Part shown: positions 54,376-63,440 of the stretch, piece after piece
How positions within the stretch are numbered: position 1 is the first letter of the stretch
How the letters are laid out: each line of letters begins with the position of its first letter
Assembly: GCA_003712165.1 (NCBI GenBank)
Contig: RHLH01000001.1
Coordinates: 1,585,575-1,649,574, forward strand
DNA from: Phycisphaera sp.
GTDB lineage: Bacteria; Planctomycetota; Phycisphaerae; Phycisphaerales; UBA1924
Reading direction: 5' to 3'
DNA length: 64,000 nucleotides
Notes under the pieces: generated by a model
Databases searched by the model: none
Seen by the model: only the letters and a program-made list of their open reading frames with translations
What the model was told of the DNA's origin: nothing
Made by a program: the position numbers and the translations under genes

Positions 54376-55353
54376 ATGGCTGAACCTACGACACAAGAAG
54401 CCAGTGCCCCCGTCAGTCAGAGCGAGATCAGCGACGCCCCGACGTTGGGTGAGCAGATCCGCAAATGGTTCTTTCGCGCTTCCATTGCTGGGATGCTCAT
54501 CTCGTTTGCTGTCCACATCGTGCTCTTCGTGATCGCGGCTCTGATCGTGACCACAGGCGGCGGGGGCGATACGCAGGCCGCCGGTCCCGCGGTCGAATTC
54601 GCGGTCATGAACCAGAGTGAACTCGACGCGTTCCAGACCGAAGAGCTTTCTGTCGATGAACCAAACTCTCAGGAGCTTCTGGAACAGGTGCAGCCCGAGG
54701 TGTCGGATCCGCTGCTCGATTCGTCGTTGTCGGACCTGACCCAGCTCGATTCGAATCTGGATACAGAGATCTCGGTGGGCGGCGGGGATCTCTCCTCGTC
54801 GATCGACGGCGCCAGTGTTGGCGGGGCCGGGACTGGCTCAGCGAGCTTTTTCGGCATCGAGGCACGGGGCAACCGGTTTGCATACATCATCGACGTATCA
54901 GGGTCTATGGACCGTGAGGGCCGGATGCAGGCGATGCAAGCGGAGCTGACCGAGTCGATCAGCGCAATGCCGGATCATGTCTCATTCTTCGTTGTTTCAT
55001 ATTCAGACACCGCCGAGGCACTGGGTGGTAAGCGACGCTGGACTGACGCGAGCGGTGTCGGAAAGAGATGGGCTCGTGGTGAGATTGCCAAGATATCCCC
55101 TCTCGGTTCTACCAAGCCTTTGCCTGCCTTCGAGATGGTATACGACATCCGCCCTCGCCCAGACGCCATCTACTTTATGACAGACGGAGAGTTTGATGAT
55201 GGTGTCCCCGACATTATCATCAGGCGAAACCAAGACAGGCCGGTCCCGGTGCATTGCATCACGTTCATGACACGATCAGCCGAGCCGGTCATGAGGCGTA
55301 TCGCTTCCGAAACAGGTGGAACATACACACACATTTCAAGGACATCGCCTTGA
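54376..55353 (+). CDS. Membrane-anchored von Willebrand factor A domain protein
   Basis: A 325-residue protein. An N-terminal soluble stretch leads to one membrane segment (about 35-60, ASIAGMLISFAVHIVLFVIAAL), then a low-complexity acidic linker (about 75-160) and a vWA domain. The MIDAS metal site is complete: IIDVSGSMDREG (Asp173-x-Ser-x-Ser), a Thr in LGSTKPLP and Asp in FMTDGEFDDG. Such proteins bind protein ligands through the metal. ATG 54376 has a poor ribosome site; a longer frame to 54220 is possible. The gene leads the operon, and its stop overlaps the next TTG start as TTGA. Confidence 0.85.
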   Translation: MAEPTTQEASAPVSQSEISDAPTLGEQIRKWFFRASIAGMLISFAVHIVLFVIAALIVTTGGGGDTQAAGPAVEFAVMNQSELDAFQTEELSVDEPNSQELLEQVQPEVSDPLLDSSLSDLTQLDSNLDTEISVGGGDLSSSIDGASVGGAGTGSASFFGIEARGNRFAYIIDVSGSMDREGRMQAMQAELTESISAMPDHVSFFVVSYSDTAEALGGKRRWTDASGVGKRWARGEIAKISPLGSTKPLPAFEMVYDIRPRPDAIYFMTDGEFDDGVPDIIIRRNQDRPVPVHCITFMTRSAEPVMRRIASETGGTYTHISRTSP

Positions 55354-56456
55354 ATCTGGTTTTCACAGTGCCGCTCTTGCTGTTCGCGTTCCCCTCTCAT
55401 GCAGAGCCTGGGACGGTCGTGCTACGCAACGGCAGGACTATCGAGGCAGAGAGCGTGGATGTCTCAGAGCAGTCGCTGCGCTTGATCGATGACAACCGTG
55501 AGTCGGTCTATGGGTGGCACGATATCTCAGAAGTACGAGGGACAGCCCAAGGGGAAGCGGCTGAGTATATGCCGATCGCTGAGACTGCTTGGAGAGGGCT
55601 AAGCCGCTTGGAGCGAGGGGACCGCGTCGCGGCAGAGCCTGCTCTTGAGGTGGCTTTCTTCGAGGTTGGTCAAGGTGTTGGGCTTACCGCCGCCGCGGTA
55701 TCCAAGGGGCTGCTGGAATGCAGAGTGGCCAGGGGTGCGCTCGCACTCGCGGTTGAGCCGTTTCTATATGTAATATTGAATGACACTGCTGGCGAGTTGC
55801 CCGACGGGTTCGATCCCAAACTAAGGCTCTGCGATAGTCTGCCTCCGATATGGGGCACTCAAGCGGGGTTGTCAGCGATGGTGACAGAGATCTCCGCGAA
55901 CGAGTTCTCTGCTTGGCAATCCAGCGAGAGGGCGAGCCAACTCGCGCAGCTCTATGCAACGGCGGCGATCCATGAGATCAGCGGCAGAGCACCCGTGCCC
56001 AGCTTTCAACCGGCAGATGAAGGCGTGAGGCTCATCCTGGAGATTGTCGTATCGCGAGTGGGTTCAGACTCAGAACGCGAGGAATCACGCAGCCAACTCG
56101 CCGCTCGTCTCAATCTCGATATCCCCGATTGGCAGCGCGCATGGATACACGCCTCGTTGGGGCTGTCTCTACTCATCGAACAAGACGACCGGTCATCAAG
56201 GCTCGGCGTTGTGCAGCTGCTGCACGTCCCTTCAAAGTACGGCGATACTCAGCCCTATCTGGCGGGTGTCTGCCTGAGCCGAGCCGCACTACAGCTCGAA
56301 TCGATGGGCCGGCGAGACGCCGCATTGAAGCTAGCCCGGACCTTCCAGAGAGAATTTGGCAGACACGACGCTGGCGACATGCCTGGTATGGAGCAGCTGA
56401 TGCAAGGCGAACAGGGCGATTCTCAGAACAGCCGATCTGATCAGGAGGGCGTATGA
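55350..56456 (+). CDS. Secreted protein of unknown function in the TolQR-type operon
   Basis: A 368-residue protein with a signal peptide (LVFTVPLLLFAFPSHA). The start is TTG 55350 with AAGGA at 55338-55342, seven bases before it; the longer frame to 55254 would lie inside the vWA gene. The mature N-terminus (TVVLRNGRTIEAESVDVSEQSLRLIDD, residues about 25-60) is a small all-beta module often seen in planctomycete secreted proteins; the rest is helical (TPR-like) up to residue 360. I do not recognise a named family. It overlaps the vWA stop and the next gene (ATGA), so it is translated with the proton-channel genes. Confidence 0.75.
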   Translation: MNLVFTVPLLLFAFPSHAEPGTVVLRNGRTIEAESVDVSEQSLRLIDDNRESVYGWHDISEVRGTAQGEAAEYMPIAETAWRGLSRLERGDRVAAEPALEVAFFEVGQGVGLTAAAVSKGLLECRVARGALALAVEPFLYVILNDTAGELPDGFDPKLRLCDSLPPIWGTQAGLSAMVTEISANEFSAWQSSERASQLAQLYATAAIHEISGRAPVPSFQPADEGVRLILEIVVSRVGSDSEREESRSQLAARLNLDIPDWQRAWIHASLGLSLLIEQDDRSSRLGVVQLLHVPSKYGDTQPYLAGVCLSRAALQLESMGRRDAALKLARTFQREFGRHDAGDMPGMEQLMQGEQGDSQNSRSDQEGV

Positions 56457-57232
56457 GCACAACAGATATCTTCAACCTCTCAGTCTTGCTCGCTCAAGAC
56501 ACAGACACCGGCGGCAAATCGATCCTTGGGCACATCGCTTCTGGCGGCCCGATCGGCTTGATCATCATCATGATCTCGTTCGCTGCAGTTGCGCTCGTCA
56601 TCATGCACTCGATTCAGCTTCGGCTTACCGTGCTCGCACCATCAGAGCAATTTGATCGCCTGAAGGAGCTCCTGTCGAGACGCGAACTCGACAACGCGCG
56701 CTCCTACTGCGAATCTGAGAGCAACGACTCTTTCCTGACGCGGGTGCTTGGTTCTGCGCTGACACGCTGCGCCCGTTCGCCCTTCGGACTGCTTGAGTTC
56801 CGCGGCGCGCTAGAGGAATCCGGGAAAACTCAGGTTGCTAGGCTCTACAGGTCTACAGAGGGCCTCGCCTTGATCGCCACGGTCTCGCCCATGCTAGGTC
56901 TCCTCGGTACCGTCCTCGGCATGGTCGGGGCGTTCAATACACTCGGCACATCAACAGGCGGCTTTGCCAAACCCGACGAGCTCGCAAGCAGCATCGCGGT
57001 CGCACTCATCACGACTGTCCTCGGACTCGTCGTAGCTATTCCCGTCTCGGCGTGCCTCGTTTTCTTCCGAAACAGGATCGATTCAATCACGAACGAGGTC
57101 GGCGAGATGACCGAGGAACTGCTCGGTCTCATCGAGAGCCACCAGTCCAACGCCCAGAAAGCCACCGCCCCAACAGCTCAGCAGCCAGCTCGCAGGACGG
57201 CGGCCATAGCTCCTAACACGCCAAGAGCATGA
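56453..57232 (+). CDS. MotA/TolQ/ExbB proton channel protein
   Basis: A 259-residue inner-membrane channel subunit. Three membrane segments are clear: about 25-50 (SGGPIGLIIIMISFAAVALVIMH), 139-165 (GLALIATVSPMLGLLGTVLGMVGAF) and 180-203 (SIAVALITTVLGLVVAIPVSACLVFF). The signature GLLGTVLGMVGAF..PDELASSIAVALITT is that of TolQ/ExbB. With ExbD/TolR proteins it uses the proton gradient to do work across the envelope. ATGA overlaps at both ends show coupled translation. No TonB-like gene is nearby. Confidence 0.92.
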   Translation: MSTTDIFNLSVLLAQDTDTGGKSILGHIASGGPIGLIIIMISFAAVALVIMHSIQLRLTVLAPSEQFDRLKELLSRRELDNARSYCESESNDSFLTRVLGSALTRCARSPFGLLEFRGALEESGKTQVARLYRSTEGLALIATVSPMLGLLGTVLGMVGAFNTLGTSTGGFAKPDELASSIAVALITTVLGLVVAIPVSACLVFFRNRIDSITNEVGEMTEELLGLIESHQSNAQKATAPTAQQPARRTAAIAPNTPRA

Positions 57233-57648
57233 AAGACGAGAGTCACGTAGATTCCGGGTTCGATATGACGCCCATGATCGATGTGGTCATGCTGCTCATC
57301 ATTTTCTTCCTCGTGACGTCGCAGTTCTCGCAGTCTATCAGAACCCCTCTTGAACTCCCGAGGCAAGACGGCCAGCAGCTCGAAAACCAGGACAACTCCG
57401 GCGATATCGTCGTAGACCTCCTCGCGAACGGCAGCATCCGACTCGAAGGCGAAGAACTCTCGATGGATTCATTCATCGCGATGGTCGGCACCGAGATACT
57501 ACACGGCGATCCGAACATGGAAGTCCTGATCCGTCCCGACAGATCTGGCCCGGCGCTGCATCTCAACAAGCTCTGCGCGATGCTCTCGGAATCTGGAGTG
57601 CGTGCATACCGCATCGCGACAACCCCTGCAGATTGGGGAGCGCAATGA
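57229..57648 (+). CDS. ExbD/TolR biopolymer transport protein 1
   Basis: A 139-residue ExbD/TolR. One membrane segment (DVVMLLIIFFLVTSQF, about 16-32) contains the proton-binding Asp in DMTPMIDVVMLL. The rest is the periplasmic domain, beginning LELPRQDGQQLEN and ending RAYRIATTPADWG. ATG overlaps the previous stop, and its own stop overlaps the next gene. Length is typical of the family. Confidence 0.92.
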   Translation: MKDESHVDSGFDMTPMIDVVMLLIIFFLVTSQFSQSIRTPLELPRQDGQQLENQDNSGDIVVDLLANGSIRLEGEELSMDSFIAMVGTEILHGDPNMEVLIRPDRSGPALHLNKLCAMLSESGVRAYRIATTPADWGAQ

Positions 57649-58055
57649 GGTTTACAGCAGGAACTACGGCCAAGCGAAAGCCAGTTAGATTACCCCTAGT
57701 TGGGATGATCGATGTGTTCTTCCTGCTCTTGGTGTACTTCATTGTCTCCACGACCCTGGCAATCCCAGAGGACGAACTTTCGGCTGCGCTGAGGCAACAG
57801 AGCGAAGAATCAGCCTCGGACCTCCAGCCCCAGTTTGTAGAGGTACTGGCGCAAGGCGGGAGCGTCGTGTTCAAAGTAGGGGGGCAGCAACTCGGATCCC
57901 AGGAAGACCTGCGAGAGCTGTTGAGCCAGCTTCCGAAGGAGGCGGGTGTCTTTTTACAGGTAGATGATGCGGCTCCGGTATGGGCCGCTGCATCCGCGTT
58001 GCAGGCATGTCACGATGCGGGGTATGAAAAGCTAACCTATGTCACGCCTGAATGA
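57645..58055 (+). CDS. ExbD/TolR biopolymer transport protein 2
   Basis: A 136-residue second ExbD/TolR. The membrane helix is PLVGMIDVFFLLLVYFIVSTT (about 17-38) and keeps the Asp in MIDVFF, but the surrounding motif differs from copy 1, so the two are not interchangeable duplicates. I chose ATG 57645 (GGGGAG six bases upstream) over TTG 57633, which overlaps too far. A pair of distinct TolR-type subunits with one TolQ suggests a heteromeric rotor-stator of defined composition. It overlaps the next gene by 17 bases. Confidence 0.9.
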   Translation: MRFTAGTTAKRKPVRLPLVGMIDVFFLLLVYFIVSTTLAIPEDELSAALRQQSEESASDLQPQFVEVLAQGGSVVFKVGGQQLGSQEDLRELLSQLPKEAGVFLQVDDAAPVWAAASALQACHDAGYEKLTYVTPE

Positions 58056-60684
58056 GTTCATCCTGGCTCTGTTGGTATGCATTCATGCATTCGGCAGTAT
58101 TGCACGCGCGCAAGAGAATAAGAACCCACTTGAGCAGTATCTTATCAGGCATTCTCTCGAAGATCTGCTTGCAGAACACCTTGTTGAGAACCTTGACAAC
58201 GCGGTTGGAACTGAGCGAGTAGAAGTTGCCCAGAAACTCGCAAATCTGTATGTGGATCTACTCGACAACGCAGAATCTGAGGCAGATCGCAAGTACTGGT
58301 CAGACCGTGCCTCAAACCTGCTCAGGTTGGTGCCGGAGTCTGATTCGCCGAATCTGCGTATCAATCTTGCGAAAGCTGCGTACATACGCGCAGAGAGGAT
58401 CGCAGAGAGCAACCGTCTCCGGCTTGCTTCTGATGAAGAAAGGGCTCAAGCCGAACGTATCTTGCGTGATGCGTCTGCTACGTTCCTCGCGATTGCCCAG
58501 GGGGCGCACCAGCGCTCTCAGGTGCTGGAGCGCCGACTCAGTGAAAGGCTTGAGCAGGAAGTAGAAGCTGAAGTATCTTCTCAGCTTTCCGAGGCAAGAC
58601 AGCAAAGATCGCTCGGGTTCTATTACGCGGGTTGGAGCGAATACTACTACGCGCTCATATCAGGGGATAGATCTCACGCGGGTAGAGCACTGCGCCACTT
58701 CGGGTGGTTGTTGAGCGCTCGCGATGGTGAAGAAGCGTCTTTCGACCGGTTACAGCCCGGCTTGCTTCAGTATGACCATGTTGCTCGAGCAGCAACCGGT
58801 GCCGCTCTTGCATGCTCATTACTGGATCGCCATGTCGAAGCTGTTGCATGGCTCGATGCGATCGAAGCGAACACAGACGCTCCGCAAGAGATTCGGGACC
58901 AGGTGTATGACCGCCGAGTATGGGTGTATGCCAAGGCCGGTATGTGGGCTGATCTTGAACTCATGATCCGCAGGACACGAGCATCTGGCGATCCTCTCAG
59001 TGCGATCACTGCACGACTGCTCGTCGTGGGGAGCATGGAATCACTTGTTGGTGCCGAGGGGCAGGGTCGAAGCAGAGAACTTATCCGCCGACTCGCAGAT
59101 ATCGGCCTCAAAGATCTGATCAATGAGGGCGAAGTAGCGCATGTGCTCGAACTTGTGCGAGTCTTTGGCACTGCCCCGCTCGGCGACACAGGCTTTATCC
59201 CGTTGTACGTCAAAGGTCTGCTAGCACTGGATAGGGCAGAAGAGGCTCGTGAGGCTTCTGGTGAAATCGGTGATGGGCCAGTGTCCGATGATGCTGTCGC
59301 GGCGTTTTTCCGAGAGGCAGGCAATCTGCTGCTAGCGTCTGTTGACGAGCCTGATGCTGTTTCTCATGTGAATGAGCGAGTGAGGGCGATCACGACTGCC
59401 GGTACCGCGTTCTACCTCTCTGGTGATCTGATATTGGCTGCAGATGTCCTTGAGCGTGCGATAGGCAGCGCCCGGACTCCTGAACAGGCTGAGGATGCGC
59501 TCTGGCTCGCAGTCGTAGCACTCGAAGAAGCAGTTGAAGCGGGGGATACTTCGCTCACGCCAAGAAGAGATCAGGCTGCTCAGCTTTACCTGTCAACGTA
59601 CGCGGGTAGCGAGCGCTCGGCTCGACTCTTAATGAGGCCAGGGACGGCAGGTCTTGTGCCCGATAGTGAGGCGGTCGACATCCTGATTTCGATCCCACCG
59701 GTCTCGGCAAATTACCTAGCAGCGCGACGACAAGCGTCACAGCTTCTATATCGAATATATCGCAACTCAGCTGTAGATCAGCGTGTCTTTGCGGGTGAGC
59801 GATTTCTTGATGTCGCATCTCAATTGGTGCGGAATGAACAGACCGAAGTCAGATCAGGTGATGTGGATCGAGCAAAGCAAGCCGCCGACAGCCTCGTTCT
59901 CCGGGCCAGGCAGATCGCGGATGTTGCTTTGGGGCTCTCGCCAGCCGATATCGAAAGAGCAACGCTTGCATTGGACACGCTTGATCGGGTTGCAGGTTAT
60001 GCGTCTATCGATATATCAGGTATAGAACCGGAGATTGTATACAGACGTCTCCAGATCGCCGCGGCAGAGGAGAACCGTGAGCTCACAGAGATCCACTATC
60101 AACAGCTGGCACTACTTGACGGCGGGTTTCTGTCTACTGCCCAAAGACTCTTATACAGGCAGGGGGTTCAGGACTGGCTCGATGACCCACTTGACGCCGA
60201 AGCCGCTCGATCTGTTGTGAAATACGGCACAGCTGTCATCGATCAGTTCTCATCTCAAGAGCCTTCATCACGAGCATTACTGGGCGTTCTGGAAACAGTT
60301 GCACAAGCTTCTGGCAGCTTATGGGAACTCAAAAGAGATCACGAGATGCTGGAGACTGCTCTCGCGATGAATGAGCGGCTCATCGATTCATCCGCTGGGT
60401 CTGGACCCGTATTGAAGCGTCAGGCTTACCTGCTTGAACGCGCCAGCCGCGAGCCTGAAGCACTTGATGTCTGGCGTCGTCTCGTGAATGGGCTCGATCC
60501 TGAAACCGATGCCTGGTACGAAGCCCGTTACGAATCAATAAGGCTACTAAAAGAACTGGATAGGCCGGCAGCGGTTGAAGCAATGAACCAGCACGTTCTT
60601 CTTTATCCAGGTCTCGGTCCTGATCCGTGGCGCGATCGCCTCCAGATGCTCGCTCGCTCTCTTGGCGTAGAGGTCGGCAAATGA
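58039..60684 (+). CDS. Large secreted helical-repeat protein of unknown function
   Basis: An 881-residue protein with a signal peptide (LALLVCIHAFGSIARAQ, cleavage near 26). Nearly all of it is predicted helical from residue patterns, with TPR-like stretches such as ALRHFGWLLSARDGEEASFDRLQ and ALACSLLDRHVEAVAWLDAI; no single repeat motif is clear enough to name. It could be a periplasmic scaffold. It starts 17 bases before the previous stop and its stop overlaps the next ATG (ATGA), so it is coupled to the proton-channel genes. I do not recognise the family. Confidence 0.75.
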   Translation: MSRLNEFILALLVCIHAFGSIARAQENKNPLEQYLIRHSLEDLLAEHLVENLDNAVGTERVEVAQKLANLYVDLLDNAESEADRKYWSDRASNLLRLVPESDSPNLRINLAKAAYIRAERIAESNRLRLASDEERAQAERILRDASATFLAIAQGAHQRSQVLERRLSERLEQEVEAEVSSQLSEARQQRSLGFYYAGWSEYYYALISGDRSHAGRALRHFGWLLSARDGEEASFDRLQPGLLQYDHVARAATGAALACSLLDRHVEAVAWLDAIEANTDAPQEIRDQVYDRRVWVYAKAGMWADLELMIRRTRASGDPLSAITARLLVVGSMESLVGAEGQGRSRELIRRLADIGLKDLINEGEVAHVLELVRVFGTAPLGDTGFIPLYVKGLLALDRAEEAREASGEIGDGPVSDDAVAAFFREAGNLLLASVDEPDAVSHVNERVRAITTAGTAFYLSGDLILAADVLERAIGSARTPEQAEDALWLAVVALEEAVEAGDTSLTPRRDQAAQLYLSTYAGSERSARLLMRPGTAGLVPDSEAVDILISIPPVSANYLAARRQASQLLYRIYRNSAVDQRVFAGERFLDVASQLVRNEQTEVRSGDVDRAKQAADSLVLRARQIADVALGLSPADIERATLALDTLDRVAGYASIDISGIEPEIVYRRLQIAAAEENRELTEIHYQQLALLDGGFLSTAQRLLYRQGVQDWLDDPLDAEAARSVVKYGTAVIDQFSSQEPSSRALLGVLETVAQASGSLWELKRDHEMLETALAMNERLIDSSAGSGPVLKRQAYLLERASREPEALDVWRRLVNGLDPETDAWYEARYESIRLLKELDRPAAVEAMNQHVLLYPGLGPDPWRDRLQMLARSLGVEVGK

Positions 60685-63440
60685 GTAAACACCCTGATCC
60701 TGCCGATACATTTATTGGTGTGTCACTGGGTTCGAACCCCTTCGACATGCTCGGCTTACCCCGCCAGCCAGCAGACGAATCCACGGTGCTCGCAGCGCTC
60801 GGTGCGCGGATGGCTGAAGTGGCTGATCATCAGCGGAGTAGAACGCCTGAAGCAAACGAACTCAGGTTGGCTCTTCACGCCGCAGCCGCACAGCTACTTG
60901 ATCCGCAATTACAGGAAATCTTGCTTTCAGGCGAATCGAGTTCTTCTGAGGCCCCCTTAGCAACTACCGACGAGAAACCTCCCAAGCCTACACCCGAAAC
61001 CCCAGTGCCAATCCCGGAGCCATCGGCAGGTGTACAGAACACACTTTTGTCTCACGATCTGATCCTCGTTGTCGCTGCGAATGGCGGATGGAACAAGGCA
61101 TCTATGCGACGGCTCGCACTGCTTGCGCACGCGAGAGGTATCCCATCTTCCGAGTTACCAACGATCGTGACCGGGGTGCTTTCTAACCCTGTGCAGAATG
61201 TTCCTAATAAGACAGCTGGCGCATCACCAGAAAGTCCTGATAGTACTGCCAAGACTAGAACAGGTTCAATCCGTAGAAGTGCGGTCGATAACAAGCAACG
61301 CAATGCAATAGGAAGCTGGGTAGTCTCGGCTTGCTTCGCTGTGCTCACGATCGGTTCGCTCTTTACAGTATGGGTCAAGCTCACATCTGAAGATCCGGTC
61401 ATCTCGGCCGAATCGGTGACGTCAGAAGCAAAGGCGACACCTGCCGTGCGTCCCGAGTCACAGTCACGCGAAGGATCGAGACACGATCAGGCTCCCCAGC
61501 GAAATGGTAAAGATGGCGCGCGTTTCGTGATATCACTCGCGGCTACCTCGACACCGCTGGAAACACAAGACGAGTCACAACTACGAAGCTCTCTTGGTGT
61601 CATCGCAGATGGGTGGACGAATCTAGAAACCGATCGCATAGTCGCGGTGCACAACGCGATCATCGAGCTTCTCTATAAGCATGCTGACGATACCTCTTTT
61701 GCACTCGATCTGATCGAATGGGTGAGTGAATCGGGAGTGCGTGCACCAAGAGATTCCAGTGAACTACTACGATCGACATGGGTCATCGGGACTCTCTCGA
61801 GACTCTCAGCGGAACGCAATCTCTCGGCATCTGTTGACGCGGCGATCGTCGGGCAGCTCGCGACCTTGCTTGGTGACGATGTTCATAGCGGCGCCCCGAG
61901 CTTCAGAGAAGGTGTGGCACTTGCGGTCAAGAGCTACGGGGACGACCTGGCAAGGCTAGAAAGCACGACTCATGTCTGGAGAACATGGGTCTCAATCCTA
62001 AGAACAATTGACCCTGCCGGTTCAGACCCTTATAGCCGTGCCGTATTAGACGCGATTACATCGCTCGCAACGCTTGCTGAAGATCCAAACAGTTCACGTA
62101 ATGTGTTTGAAGCTATGCATGTACTCGCCTCAGAGTTGTCACTCGATGACTCTGATGAAGTAGCGAGAAGGCTCGTCGCTTGGCATGGCGATGAACAGTT
62201 TAGCATCGCAGACTTGTCCGTCATCATGAGGACACTTGTCAGTAAATCGAGTAATCCCAATATTGATGAGAGCCTCGTGCTGTCGTCGAGCGCTGATAGC
62301 AGCCAGCGGATGGCGGTGAGAACAAAGCTGGAGGAAGTACTCCTAGGGGTTGATTCTGGCTCACAAGCCGCTTCACGGCAGTGGTCTGATCTGACCGGGC
62401 AAGAGCTTGCACGGGGATCTGGCACGACAACGATCGACCATCTATCACGAGCCGCAGCGCGTTCCCGGCTTTCGGCTGCAGCACGATACACGTTCTGGGG
62501 CGATTACACTTCAGCTGAATCAGTGCTTGCGAATCTTACATCTGATCTCGACGGCATCGCAAACGCAACTCAGCGTGACCCAGACACCTATCTCGGTGGC
62601 GATAGCTCGCTTGAATGGGCTGAACGCTATCTGTCGGCGCGACAGAACATCCCAATCAGGCAGGCTCTGCTTGCCGAGCTGACACGGGGCCGACACAACC
62701 TAGGATATGTTGCGGCAGAAGCGTTGGTACGAGACGCTTTCTTTGGCACACCCGTCGCGGTGAGAGCTCAGGCACAAGAAGTCGTAGCTTTGTACTCACA
62801 AAGCCCGGCAATCACGAATGCAGTGCTTGAGCTGCTACCTCGGCTTCCTAAAGTCGAACAAACCAGTGAAATCATCGATAGAATCACCAACAGTTATCTG
62901 CCAGCACCGACGGATCCGCAATGGATGGTTCTTGCCCGCCAGCGACTCGTTGAAACCCTCTTAAGTCAACTCAGCGGCGAAGGCGAAGGTGCGGCGGTGG
63001 ATAAGTATGTCCTGGAACTCGCGAAAAGCTACAGCATGCGACTTGGTCATTCCCCGGCTTCCGTGATCCCTGATCCTGCTGCAGACCTTGCTCAGAGTGT
63101 GGGAGAGTTATATCTACGCTGGGAACAAGCTGCTGAAAGTCGCGCTGATAACGTTGCGATATCGAGCAAGCTTGAAAACCTGAGGAAGCGACGAGTAGGT
63201 CGGATCACCCTTGCCGATGGGGTTATCGCGAGATTTGCTGCAGAACAGGTATCACTCGTCGAGGCAATGGGTATTGCTATCGAATCCGAACGCCCCAATG
63301 CGGCTTCGCAAATCGAGTCTATTCTCGAAGGAATGGCCACTGACCGAAGAGCCGCTTCGAACATCATCGAGCAGATTGAGATCGTAGAGACAGCCGCAGT
63401 AATGCTCTGGCAGATCCGTCTCGCAGGAGGTGAATCTTGA
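60681..63440 (+). CDS. Large membrane-anchored protein with degenerate J-like N-terminus
   Basis: A 919-residue protein. The start ATG 60681 overlaps the previous stop; the longer frame to 60627 is not needed. Residues about 17-85 (NPFDMLGLPRQPADESTVLAALGARMAEVADH..LRLALHAAAAQLLDPQLQEIL) resemble a J-domain-like helical bundle, but the HPD triad is absent, so DnaK stimulation is unlikely. A Pro-rich linker follows, a membrane segment lies near 214-235 (SWVVSACFAVLTIGSLFTVWV), and a long periplasmic, mostly helical region runs from about 280 to the end. I do not recognise a named family. It is coupled to the next gene through TTGA. Confidence 0.72.
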   Translation: MSKHPDPADTFIGVSLGSNPFDMLGLPRQPADESTVLAALGARMAEVADHQRSRTPEANELRLALHAAAAQLLDPQLQEILLSGESSSSEAPLATTDEKPPKPTPETPVPIPEPSAGVQNTLLSHDLILVVAANGGWNKASMRRLALLAHARGIPSSELPTIVTGVLSNPVQNVPNKTAGASPESPDSTAKTRTGSIRRSAVDNKQRNAIGSWVVSACFAVLTIGSLFTVWVKLTSEDPVISAESVTSEAKATPAVRPESQSREGSRHDQAPQRNGKDGARFVISLAATSTPLETQDESQLRSSLGVIADGWTNLETDRIVAVHNAIIELLYKHADDTSFALDLIEWVSESGVRAPRDSSELLRSTWVIGTLSRLSAERNLSASVDAAIVGQLATLLGDDVHSGAPSFREGVALAVKSYGDDLARLESTTHVWRTWVSILRTIDPAGSDPYSRAVLDAITSLATLAEDPNSSRNVFEAMHVLASELSLDDSDEVARRLVAWHGDEQFSIADLSVIMRTLVSKSSNPNIDESLVLSSSADSSQRMAVRTKLEEVLLGVDSGSQAASRQWSDLTGQELARGSGTTTIDHLSRAAARSRLSAAARYTFWGDYTSAESVLANLTSDLDGIANATQRDPDTYLGGDSSLEWAERYLSARQNIPIRQALLAELTRGRHNLGYVAAEALVRDAFFGTPVAVRAQAQEVVALYSQSPAITNAVLELLPRLPKVEQTSEIIDRITNSYLPAPTDPQWMVLARQRLVETLLSQLSGEGEGAAVDKYVLELAKSYSMRLGHSPASVIPDPAADLAQSVGELYLRWEQAAESRADNVAISSKLENLRKRRVGRITLADGVIARFAAEQVSLVEAMGIAIESERPNAASQIESILEGMATDRRAASNIIEQIEIVETAAVMLWQIRLAGGES

